A stretch of DNA of 6,680 nt from Deltaproteobacteria bacterium (GTDB taxonomy: Bacteria; Desulfobacterota; Binatia; DP-6), in the NCBI GenBank assembly GCA_005879245.1, contig VBLA01000019.1:1-6680 (forward strand), read 5' to 3'. Each line of letters begins with the position of its first letter. Position 1 is the first letter of the stretch. The position numbers and the translations under genes are program-made. Below, one piece after another: positions 1-6,658 of the stretch. The notes below the pieces were generated by a model, which searched no databases, was not told the origin of the DNA, and was given only the letters and a program-made list of their open reading frames with translations.

Positions 1-2351
1 TGACCACGATCTTCGCGGCACCGTCGACCTACGGCCCCGGCGGCGCCCAGCCATCGCACCTCTGCGCGCCCGAGGCACTCCAGTCCGTGACTTCGGAGCG
101 GCCCTTCCGCATCGCGCCCGAGGCCCAGATCGTCCCCATCGACGGCATCGACCCGGTCGACGTCAATTTCAACCCGGTGAACACCGGGCTCGAGTTCGAC
201 GCCGCGAACTACATGACGACCGGCACCTCCCGCATGCGCAAGGTCCCGGATGGCGTCGGCACCGTGCCGATGGGCGTGGGCCTCTCCCCGGACGGCGAGA
301 CGGTGTACGTGGCGAACTACCTCTCCCGCAACGTGGTACCGCTGGCGGCCGCCTTCCCCCTCGACGCGGGTGGCAAGCCGCAGAATTTACGGTGCTCGAA
401 CCAGCCCGCCGCAACCTGCGGTACCACCAACGACTGCCCGCCGAGCGGCGGCTTCTGCAACCACCCCGGCGGCCCGGCGTGCAGCGTCGACGCAGACTGC
501 GCGGCGCCGCCGTGCGTGCAGACGGCCCAGTGCGTCCCCGTGATCCTCGGTCCCCCGGTCTCGAGCATCACCGGCGATCTCACGGTCGACCCGACCGTCG
601 ACCCGCTCCCGCCGGCGCTCCTCGACGGCAAGATCCTCTTCGACACGGCGGCGCGCGACACGAGCGTCAAGAACGGGGTAGGCCTCAGCCAGGCCGCGCC
701 GCTGTTCAACGACGCCACCAAGACGGGGGGCGTCCCCGGCAGCGTCGTGAGCACGTCGCACGACGCCTCGTACGTCACCTGCCAGAGCTGCCACTCCGAC
801 TTCGGCGGGCAGGACGGCCGCACGTGGGACTTCGGACAGCTCGGCGTGTCGCTCAGGAACACCATGGACCTCCGCGGGCGGGCGGGCTTCGCCCCGGGCA
901 CGTGCGACGACAACCCCGCGCAGCCCTGCTTCTTCGACGCGGCCTGCGGCGACGGACACCTGTGCAAGGCCAATCCGCAGAGCATCCCCCCCAACGTCAC
1001 CGGCGCCGATCGGGACCGCTACTTCAACCCGATGCTGACCGTCCACTGGAACGGGGACCGGGACGAGGTCGAAGACTTCGAGCACACCTTCCGCTCGCTC
1101 ATGGGTTCCGGCGACTGCGACGGCGCGGAGGACACCGTCACGTGCCAAGGCGCGCTCGTCCAGCGGAGTCCCCTGACCTCGACCGATCCCGTCGACGTGA
1201 ACGATGACGAGTGCGCTCCGAACCGAAACCTCGTCGGCGCCTCCGGCAAGATCGTGGGCATCCGCCTCACCCACATGGCCGACTTCGTCTACTCGCTCAC
1301 GAGCTTCGTGAAAAACCCGAACCCGGCGAACGAGGGCACCGAGCGCGGCCGGCAGATCTTCAACGCGCAGCAGACGCAGTGCACGACCTGCCACGTGGGC
1401 GGGCCAGCCGGGAAGCAGTTCTTCACCGACAAGAAGCCGCTGGCGCAGCTCGACAACCCCGCGCAGTGCGGCGGCCCCGATCATAACAATCCCTTCGTCC
1501 GCCACAACGTCGGGACGGCCAACCTCTTCGACAACACCGACCCGTACGAGATCGCGCTCCGGGACAGCAATTTCCCGAACCCACGCCTCCCGCAGCCCGC
1601 GAGCCGGGGGCCGCTCACCGACTACGTGACCCCGACCCTCGTCGACCTGTGGAACACGGCACCGTATCTCCACGACGGCAGCGCGTACACGTTGCTCGAC
1701 GTCAGCCGGCCCTGCAACGCCTCGCTCGACGACTGTCTCCAGCCCGGCCGCGGCCGCAACATCAGCGGGCAGCACGGCGTGACGGCCATGCTCACGCCTC
1801 AGCAGCTGAACGACCTCGTGGCCTTCGAGAAGACGCTCACCACCGGCACGGTGGTGGGCGGCGAGCAGACGCAGCTCCGGACGGGGATGCTCAGCCTCTC
1901 GCGCGTCGTGCTGCAGTTCCCGCGTCGGGGAAAGCACGGGAAGCCTCCACGTCCAAGGGCGCGTGGCGGGGTGGCGGTCAGCGGCGTGCTCAGTCCGGAT
2001 GCGGGGAGCCGTGTCGATCCGAGCGCCGGCGTCAGCGTGTCGCTCGCGGCCCCCGACGGCGAGCAGATGGCGGTACTCGCAGCGGACGTTCCCTTGAAGG
2101 GCCGAGGCCGGCTGCGTGGCCACGCCTCCCTGGCGGGAGGCAAGCTCACGCTCACCCTCAGCCCGCACGGGAGCGGCTACCGGTTCACGCTCGCGGGCCA
2201 GCGCCTCGATCTCTCGAGCATCGACACCGGCAACCGTGACCTCACCGTGGCGCTGGTGATCGCGGGGACGAGCTTCGCCCAGAACCGAAACGTCATCGGC
2301 AAGCGGAACGTCTTCAAGCTGCCCCACAAGACCAAGAAGGCGAAGGCCTGA
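1..2351 (+). CDS. Di-heme cytochrome c peroxidase/MauG-like protein with YVTN propeller remnant, 5'-truncated
   Basis: The frame is open from base 3 with no stop. The first possible start (GTG at 87) has no ribosome site or signal peptide, so the gene begins outside the window. Residues here are numbered from the codon at 87. Residues about 50-90 match a YVTN-type beta-propeller blade (LSPDGETVYVANYLSRNV). A Cys-rich stretch follows (C103-C149). The peroxidase-like part starts near 'GKILFDTAARD' and has two c-type heme sites, CQSCH (232-236) and CTTCH (432-436). Other family hallmarks are GRTWDFG, HWNGDRDEVEDFEHTF, RHNVGTA and APYLHDGSAYTL (around 525-536). The family uses two hemes to reduce peroxide or oxidise a partner in the periplasm; the substrate here is unknown. 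A second Cys module (C273-C293) sits between the hemes. Residues about 604-754 form a beta-rich C-terminal domain with a lysine-rich tail, resembling the end of the next gene's product. Only the heme and propeller assignments are firm. Confidence 0.9.
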   Translation, partial: TTIFAAPSTYGPGGAQPSHLCAPEALQSVTSERPFRIAPEAQIVPIDGIDPVDVNFNPVNTGLEFDAANYMTTGTSRMRKVPDGVGTVPMGVGLSPDGETVYVANYLSRNVVPLAAAFPLDAGGKPQNLRCSNQPAATCGTTNDCPPSGGFCNHPGGPACSVDADCAAPPCVQTAQCVPVILGPPVSSITGDLTVDPTVDPLPPALLDGKILFDTAARDTSVKNGVGLSQAAPLFNDATKTGGVPGSVVSTSHDASYVTCQSCHSDFGGQDGRTWDFGQLGVSLRNTMDLRGRAGFAPGTCDDNPAQPCFFDAACGDGHLCKANPQSIPPNVTGADRDRYFNPMLTVHWNGDRDEVEDFEHTFRSLMGSGDCDGAEDTVTCQGALVQRSPLTSTDPVDVNDDECAPNRNLVGASGKIVGIRLTHMADFVYSLTSFVKNPNPANEGTERGRQIFNAQQTQCTTCHVGGPAGKQFFTDKKPLAQLDNPAQCGGPDHNNPFVRHNVGTANLFDNTDPYEIALRDSNFPNPRLPQPASRGPLTDYVTPTLVDLWNTAPYLHDGSAYTLLDVSRPCNASLDDCLQPGRGRNISGQHGVTAMLTPQQLNDLVAFEKTLTTGTVVGGEQTQLRTGMLSLSRVVLQFPRRGKHGKPPRPRARGGVAVSGVLSPDAGSRVDPSAGVSVSLAAPDGEQMAVLAADVPLKGRGRLRGHASLAGGKLTLTLSPHGSGYRFTLAGQRLDLSSIDTGNRDLTVALVIAGTSFAQNRNVIGKRNVFKLPHKTKKAKA
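393..965 (+). repeat. Three Cys modules, C-x7-C-x5-C-x(4-6)-C, within the cytochrome gene
   Basis: Translating the cytochrome frame gives three modules of almost identical cysteine spacing. The first is at C103, C111, C117 and C124 (bases 393-458). The second shares C124 and continues with C132, C138 and C143, followed by C149 (to base 533). The third is at C273, C281, C287 and C293 (bases 903-965). Aspartate or asparagine tends to come just before the third cysteine (TTNDC, SVDADC). The first two modules lie between the propeller and the heme domain, and the third is inserted after the first heme. No HxxxC heme pattern is present, so disulphide-bonded loops are more likely than cofactor sites. 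That reading is inference. Confidence 0.6.
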
Positions 2352-2362
2352 GGACGTCACGC

Positions 2363-2368
2363 AGGAGG
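2363..2368 (+). promoter_or_regulatory. Perfect Shine-Dalgarno AGGAGG
   Basis: AGGAGG ends eight bases before the ATG at 2377. It lies inside the 25-base gap after the cytochrome stop codon. It fixes the start of the secreted protein gene and supports translation from a shared transcript. Confidence 0.85.
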
Positions 2369-2376
2369 CGACGACC

Positions 2377-3501
2377 ATGCGCACGACGCAAAGAGCGAGC
2401 CTGACCCTCGGCGCGTTGCTGGTGGCGGCGGCCTTCCCCGCGCTCGCCACGGCGACGACCGGCACGTGCACGATCACCAGCGTCTCGGCGCACATCCTCG
2501 CCGGCGGTCCCGGCAACCTGGATCTTCCGCCCATCACAGTCGCCGCCGGCGTGGCCATGCCGGTCGAGTTCGACGAGGCAAGCGGCAGCTTCTCGTTGAG
2601 CCGCGACGTCTGGGCGAGCATGTTCGGATCGGTCGGCGCCGGGGGGCCGACGGGCTTCGGCCCGAACAACTTCCTCATCATGGCCCCGGGGACGGTGAGG
2701 GGCACGATCGACGCCGGGGGCAACATCACGCTGCCCGGCTTCGAGTTCACCTTCGGTACCGACGCCTGCGAGCCCCCGAAAAACAGCTATCCGTTGACCA
2801 CGAACCTGGACTCCAGCCTTCAGCTCCTGACCCTCGGCCTCACGCCGGTCGAGGTGCAGGGCAACGCCCTCGACTTCTCCACCGGGAGCGTCACCTTGTT
2901 CGGCGCCGACGCGATTCCCGCCCCCTGCCTCAGCAGCGCACTCGTGTCGGCCATGAGTCTCACCTGCACGCTCAGCCCGATCCCCGATCGGTCGAAGCTC
3001 CCGGCGGCCCTGGCGATGACGAAGCTCGTCGGCGTGGGGAAGATCGGCAAGCCACTCCCCACGGAGCAGCCGACCAAACCGGACACGGGCGACGCGCTGA
3101 CGCTGAACGCCGTCATCGCGCCGGGAGGCGCCAAGCTGGACTTCACGACCCCGGTCTTCGTCCGCGTCGCGGACGGGAGCGGGGTTGACCTGGTGTTCCT
3201 CGAAGTGCCGGCGGGGAAGCTCACGCCCAAAGGCAAGGCGTATCTCGTGAACGATCTCGACGGCAGCGTGCTCCTGGTCCTCGTCGGGCAGAAGTCGAGC
3301 GGCACGGTCTCGTCGACCACGGGCGGCACGGTTCGCTTCACCCGGACGAAGAAGGCCGTGAAACTCGCGGCGCGCCTACACGGCCTCGACCTGAGCGGGC
3401 TCGGCGCCTCGAGCTCCCTGACGATCGCCGTCGGGCCGTACACCGTGACGGCGCCGTTCACCAAGTACCGGGCGCGGTCGCCCGGACACAAAGGTCGCTA
3501 G
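2377..3501 (+). CDS. Secreted protein of unknown function with beta-rich C-terminal domain
   Basis: I do not recognise a named family. The 374-residue product starts with a clear Sec signal peptide: basic MRTTQR, a hydrophobic core LTLGALLVAAAFPAL, and a likely signal peptidase I cut after ATA (residue 26). The mature part is Gly/Thr/Ser/Val-rich and looks like beta structure. It has only four cysteines (C31, C131, C184, C197), an even number compatible with two disulphides. No transmembrane helix follows the signal peptide. Residues about 235-365 resemble the C-terminal domain of the upstream cytochrome in order of elements: a beta strand ending in Pro-Gly, 'VPAGKLTPKGKAYL', a KKAVKL strand, then LHGLDLSGLGASSSLTIAV. 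The ATG was chosen for its AGGAGG and signal peptide. The 25-base spacing suggests an operon with the cytochrome and possibly a shared envelope role; that is inference. The product ends in a basic tail. Confidence 0.88.
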   Translation: MRTTQRASLTLGALLVAAAFPALATATTGTCTITSVSAHILAGGPGNLDLPPITVAAGVAMPVEFDEASGSFSLSRDVWASMFGSVGAGGPTGFGPNNFLIMAPGTVRGTIDAGGNITLPGFEFTFGTDACEPPKNSYPLTTNLDSSLQLLTLGLTPVEVQGNALDFSTGSVTLFGADAIPAPCLSSALVSAMSLTCTLSPIPDRSKLPAALAMTKLVGVGKIGKPLPTEQPTKPDTGDALTLNAVIAPGGAKLDFTTPVFVRVADGSGVDLVFLEVPAGKLTPKGKAYLVNDLDGSVLLVLVGQKSSGTVSSTTGGTVRFTRTKKAVKLAARLHGLDLSGLGASSSLTIAVGPYTVTAPFTKYRARSPGHKGR

Positions 3502-3603
3502 GTCGGGCCGTTCCGAGACCGGCGCGTCGCTCGAGACGACACCCGCCCGTCGGCCCGGACCGCCCCTTGCCGGAAACCCCGAGGCTGTGTCAGGAGCGGC
3601 CGG

Positions 3604-3609
3604 AAGGAG
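3604..3609 (+). promoter_or_regulatory. Shine-Dalgarno AAGGAG deciding the CoA-transferase start
   Basis: AAGGAG lies six bases before ATG 3616 and twelve before the second in-frame ATG at 3622. This favours the first Met of MPMPLEG as the start. The 114-base spacer upstream shows no convincing promoter or T-tailed terminator. Confidence 0.7.
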
Positions 3610-3615
3610 CTGCCC

Positions 3616-4677
3616 ATGCCGATGCCGCTGGAAGGGATCCGCGTCCTCGACTGGACGATCTGGCAACAGGGACCGGTCGCCGCGGCGATGCTCGGCGACC
3701 TCGGGGCCGAGGTGATCAAGATCGAGGAGCGCGTCGGCGGCGACCCGGGGCGCGGCATGCTGCGGGCGGCCGGCCTCGATCTCTCCGGGCGACCGAACTT
3801 CTACTTCGAGGCCAACAACCGGAACAAGAAGAGCCTGACCGTCGACCTGAAGAAGCCCACCGGCGTCGAGATCGTGCAGCGCCTGGCGGAGCACGCCGAC
3901 GTCTTCGTGCAGAACTTCCGCAAGGGCGTGGCCGCCCGGCTCGGTCTCGACGCGGCGACACTGCGAGCCCGGAACCCACGCCTCATCTACGCGAGCGCAA
4001 CCGGCTACGGGCCGGAAGGACCGGACAGCGGGGCGCCGTCCTTCGACTACCTCGGGCTCGCCCGCTCGGGCCTGATGCTCGCCAGCGGCGAGCCCGACGA
4101 TCCGCCCATCTACACTTCCGGCGGCATCGCCGACCAGATGGGGGCCACCATGCTCGCCTTCGGCGTGCTCGCCGCGCTCCTCGTCCGCGAGCGCACGGGA
4201 CGCGGACAGGAGGTCGACGCCTCGCACCTCGGCTCGATGTCATGGCTCCAGGGGCTCGGCCTGGCGGCCCGCACCATGCTCGGGCGCGCGATCCCGCGCC
4301 AGTCGCGGAAGTACGCCACCAACCCGCTCTGGAACCACTACCGCTGCGCCGATGACCGGTGGCTCGCGCTCAGCATGCTCCAGCCCGACCGCTACTGGGA
4401 GCGCTTCTGCGCGGTGCTCGAGATTCCCGAGGCGGCGGCCGATCCCCGCTTCAAGACCATGCTCGACCGCATGATGAACGCGGGCGAGTGCATCGCGCTC
4501 CTGGACGAGGTCGGGCCGACCCAGGTGGTGGGCGTCCCGGTGCTCCTCAGCGAGACACCGGGAAGCGTCCGCCTCCCGGCCCCCGAGTTCGGGCAACACA
4601 CGGAGGAGGTGCTGACGGAGATCCTCGGCTACTCGTGGGAGGAGATCGGGCACCTGCGCGAGGCAGAAGTGATCTGA
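3616..4677 (+). CDS. CaiB/BaiF family (class III) CoA-transferase, internally shortened
   Basis: This family moves CoA between acyl-CoA thioesters and free acids in the cytoplasm through an aspartyl-CoA anhydride intermediate, as an interlocked dimer. Family features appear in order: the N-terminal LEGIRVLDWT, LGDLGAEVIKIE, GDPGRGM, FYFEANNRNKKSLTVDLK, VFVQNFRKGVAARLGL, PRLIYASATGYGPEGP and RTGRGQEVDASHLGSM. D173 in GGIADQMGA sits where the catalytic Asp of formyl-CoA transferase (Asp169) is expected. The C-terminus is typical: LSETPGSVRLPAPEFGQHTEEVL, then GYSWEEIGHLREAEVI. The product has 353 residues, whereas relatives usually have about 390-430. The loss is near residues 299-305: LLDEV runs directly into GPTQVVGVPVLLSETPG. 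The usual stretch with the 'GVPCGPVN'-like motif and the 'DPQVRARGM'-like motif is absent. The frame is kept, so this is an in-frame deletion or a real variant. The substrate cannot be told, and the flanking genes give no pathway hint. Confidence 0.93.
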   Translation: MPMPLEGIRVLDWTIWQQGPVAAAMLGDLGAEVIKIEERVGGDPGRGMLRAAGLDLSGRPNFYFEANNRNKKSLTVDLKKPTGVEIVQRLAEHADVFVQNFRKGVAARLGLDAATLRARNPRLIYASATGYGPEGPDSGAPSFDYLGLARSGLMLASGEPDDPPIYTSGGIADQMGATMLAFGVLAALLVRERTGRGQEVDASHLGSMSWLQGLGLAARTMLGRAIPRQSRKYATNPLWNHYRCADDRWLALSMLQPDRYWERFCAVLEIPEAAADPRFKTMLDRMMNAGECIALLDEVGPTQVVGVPVLLSETPGSVRLPAPEFGQHTEEVLTEILGYSWEEIGHLREAEVI

Positions 4678-4756
4678 CCCCGGGCGATCGGCGGACCCTG
4701 GCGCCCCTTGTAGTGAGGCCCTCATCCGTGCGAACGTCGGTCGGTCGCGCAACATC

Positions 4757-4764
4757 GAAGGGGG
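4757..4764 (+). promoter_or_regulatory. Shine-Dalgarno-like GAAGGGGG deciding the protease start
   Basis: GAAGGGGG ends eight bases before ATG 4773. The reading frame is open much further upstream (to 4359) inside the CoA-transferase gene. The signal peptide directly after ATG 4773 shows that this is the true start. The 95-base spacer has no promoter I would defend. Confidence 0.65.
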
Positions 4765-4772
4765 CCCAACAG

Positions 4773-6617
4773 ATGAATACCGTCGCCCCGCCACACCGGG
4801 CACGGCTGGCATTCCCGCTTCTCGCTCTCCTCCTGGTCGGTCGCAGAGCGGATGCGGTGGAGCCACGCATCGTGAACGGCGTCCCGACGCAGCAGCGGCC
4901 CACGACCGGCGTCCTCCTCCTTCGTAACGCCTCGTTCAGCGCGTTCTTCGGGATCTGTAGCGGGACGCTCATCGGCTGCCAGCACTTCGTCACCGCCGGG
5001 CACTGCGTGTGTAACGGCGGAGACTTCGCCACCTGCGGGACGCCCAACCCCGCGGACTTCGCGGTCTACCTTCAGCACGTCGGCCTGCTCGCCGTGAGCG
5101 CGATCGACGTGAACCCCGCCTACGATGGCACGTCGAGCGACGTGTCCGTGCTCACGCTGGCTGCGCCGATCACTGGCGTCCATCCGACGAAGCTCAACAC
5201 CACCGGGAACCCGACCGTCGGGATGGCCGGATCGATCGCGGGCTACGGCGTCACCGACGGCCCCAGCAACGACTTCGGCATCCTGCGCCAGGGCAGCGTC
5301 GTGATCTCGAGCTGCGGCGGCTTCTTCCCCGAGCCCGACATGACGTGCTGGACGTTCGACGCGCCGGTCGGCCCCCCCGGCACCGATTCCGACACCTGCT
5401 TCGGGGACTCCGGCGGCCCGCTGTTCGTCGACTTCGGCAGCGGCGACGTGCTGGCGGGGGCCACGGCCGCCGGTACCAGCGGCAACTGTCGTCCGACGGA
5501 CATCTCGGACGATACCAACATCTTCCAGAATCGGACGTTCATCCAGTCGATCGGCGGAGCGGATCTCTCCAGCACGTCGTGCGGGGCGATCACGCAGGTC
5601 GGCGATCCGGGGACGACCATCACCACCGACGAGTTCCATGGCATCGACCGGGATGCACAGACCTGCCGCGCGCTGGTCCGGAAGCGATACTCCGCCTACG
5701 CGAGCACCGAGCTGAAGCTCATGCAGGCCTGCCTCGACGGCGTCGACGAGGGCCACGTTTCCGGTCCGTGCCCCGATGCCGCGACCGCCTCGAGGATCGC
5801 GAGCGCCGCGGCAAGGGTCGATCCGACCGTCCTCGGGATCCGGTGTCCGGCCGTCCCCACCATCCTCCCCGCGGGCCCCTGCGCCGGGGTCAGCGACGCG
5901 AACGGCCTTGCCACCTGCCTGCTCGCGGCGGGCGATGCCCAGGTCACGAACCTCCTCGACGTCGAGTACGCCAACGCGAGCCCGTCGACCCCGATCGCCG
6001 ATGCTGACCTCCTCGACTGCCAGGAGGCCATCGCGAAGGCGACCGGCACCTACGGCAGCAGCCGCCTGAAGGCGCTCGCCAAGTGTCAGGGGAGTGAAGA
6101 CAAGGGTTGGGTCACGAGCTGTCCCGACGCCAACACGACCGCGCGGATCGGGACGGCGGCGGCGAGGGTGCAGCCCACGATCGAGGCGAAGTGCACGAAC
6201 GCACAGGTGCAGATGCTCGACACCATGGCGACCTTCGGCGACGGGTGCAGCGGGACGACCTCCACCGCAGGGCTAGCTACGTGCGAGATCGCTGCGCACG
6301 ACACCGAGGTGGGCACACTCGTGAGCACGCTGGGCGACGCGTCCAGCCCGCGCCTCGTGTCGTTCACCATCGCCCCGGGCACGGCCCGCCTGCGTGCAAC
6401 GCTCAACGGGATCGACGCCGGCGTGAACGACATCGACCTCTATTTGAAGCAGGGCGCGCCGCCGACCACGGTGGTCTTCGATAGCAAGTCCGACAACGCG
6501 GGTGTGTACGAGTCGATCGACCTCCCCACGCCAACGGCCGGCACCTGGTACGCGCTCGTGCAGCCGTTCGGCGGGACCAATGTCCCGTTCCAGCTGACGA
6601 TCACGAGCTTCCAGTAA
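4773..6617 (+). CDS. Secreted trypsin-like serine protease (S1A) with two Cys repeats and a PPC domain
   Basis: The 614-residue product begins with a signal peptide (basic start, LAFPLLALLLVG core, likely cut after ADA at 28). A four-residue propeptide, VEPR, precedes IVNG at 33-36, the classic trypsin activation site. The catalytic triad is visible: H77 in VTAGHC, D123 in SSDVSVLTL, and S213 in DTCFGDSGGPLF. D207, six residues before S213, matches trypsin Asp189, predicting cleavage after Lys or Arg. C62/C78 and C209/C239 match conserved trypsin disulphides. The protease domain spans about 33-275. Two tandem six-cysteine repeats follow (about 292-402 and 410-523). Residues about 529-613 form a bacterial pre-peptidase C-terminal (PPC) beta domain with NDIDLYLKQGAPPT and GTWYALVQPFGG. 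PPC domains in exported proteases are often removed during maturation. Export to periplasm or medium is likely; the target is unknown. The activation site suggests self-cleavage or activation by another trypsin-like enzyme. Confidence 0.94.
   Translation: MNTVAPPHRARLAFPLLALLLVGRRADAVEPRIVNGVPTQQRPTTGVLLLRNASFSAFFGICSGTLIGCQHFVTAGHCVCNGGDFATCGTPNPADFAVYLQHVGLLAVSAIDVNPAYDGTSSDVSVLTLAAPITGVHPTKLNTTGNPTVGMAGSIAGYGVTDGPSNDFGILRQGSVVISSCGGFFPEPDMTCWTFDAPVGPPGTDSDTCFGDSGGPLFVDFGSGDVLAGATAAGTSGNCRPTDISDDTNIFQNRTFIQSIGGADLSSTSCGAITQVGDPGTTITTDEFHGIDRDAQTCRALVRKRYSAYASTELKLMQACLDGVDEGHVSGPCPDAATASRIASAAARVDPTVLGIRCPAVPTILPAGPCAGVSDANGLATCLLAAGDAQVTNLLDVEYANASPSTPIADADLLDCQEAIAKATGTYGSSRLKALAKCQGSEDKGWVTSCPDANTTARIGTAAARVQPTIEAKCTNAQVQMLDTMATFGDGCSGTTSTAGLATCEIAAHDTEVGTLVSTLGDASSPRLVSFTIAPGTARLRATLNGIDAGVNDIDLYLKQGAPPTTVVFDSKSDNAGVYESIDLPTPTAGTWYALVQPFGGTNVPFQLTITSFQ
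5646..6341 (+). repeat. Tandem six-cysteine protein repeats between protease and PPC domains
   Basis: The two repeats cover residues about 292-402 and 410-523 of the protease. Cysteines are at 298, 320, 333, 358, 370, 382 and at 416, 438, 450, 474, 492, 504. The first gap is 21 residues in both and the last is 11 in both. Shared words include LKxLxxC or LKLMQAC, the CPDA start, RIxxAAARVxPT and GLATC. The DNA copies are diverged, so this is an old duplication. I recall similar 'KC...G...CPD...I..AAARV' modules in proteins of uncultured deltaproteobacteria-like genomes, but cannot name a family. They may serve as a disulphide-stabilised helical spacer or binding module. Confidence 0.8.
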
Positions 6618-6646
6618 CGGGCCAGTCGCGTAACGGGCCAATCGCG
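6615..6646 (+). repeat. 16-bp tandem duplication overlapping the protease stop codon
   Basis: TAACGGGCCAGTCGCG (6615-6630) is followed directly by TAACGGGCCAATCGCG (6631-6646), differing at one base. Each copy begins with TAA. The first TAA is the protease stop, and the second lies 16 bases on, in another frame. Confidence 0.85.
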
Positions 6647-6658
6647 GCCCGCGGGCCG
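6634..6658 (+). terminator. GC-rich inverted repeat after the protease gene, possible terminator
   Basis: CGGGCC (6634-6639) can pair with GGCCCG (6646-6651) across a six-base loop. An overlapping perfect 14-bp palindrome, CGGCCCGCGGGCCG, spans 6645-6658. The position just after a stop codon fits a transcript-end hairpin. No T-run follows, so an intrinsic terminator is doubtful. A 3' stabilising hairpin is an alternative. Confidence 0.35.

Noticed and set aside
87..89. GTG as the true start of the cytochrome gene
   Set aside because: The frame is open to base 3, no Shine-Dalgarno sequence precedes it, and no signal peptide follows, although an exported cytochrome needs one. The propeller also looks incomplete.
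1649..2239. Other overlapping Arg/Pro-rich open frames in alternate frames across the window
   Set aside because: They lie fully inside recognised genes, have low-complexity composition typical of shifted GC-rich frames, and show no family motifs.
387..2750. A 787-codon open frame on the minus strand spanning the cytochrome and the start of the secreted protein gene
   Set aside because: It is opposite two well-supported genes and very rich in Arg, Val, Glu and Ala, as expected for the complement of high-GC codons. No recognisable motif or plausible ribosome site was seen. It is most likely a by-product of codon bias.
3502..3615. Possible terminator or promoter in the spacer before the CoA-transferase
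   Set aside because: TCGGGCCG (3503-3510) can pair imperfectly with CGGCCCGG (3551-3558), but the loop is about 40 bases and no T-run follows. No -35/-10 pair is convincing.
4359..4772. Upstream extension of the protease reading frame into the CoA-transferase gene
   Set aside because: The extension overlaps conserved CaiB/BaiF coding sequence, is Arg/Pro-rich, and would bury the signal peptide. The ribosome site and signal peptide support ATG 4773.
4678..4772. Possible promoter (TTGTAG near 4708) before the protease
   Set aside because: There is no matching -10 element at the right spacing in this GC-rich stretch, so the resemblance is weak.
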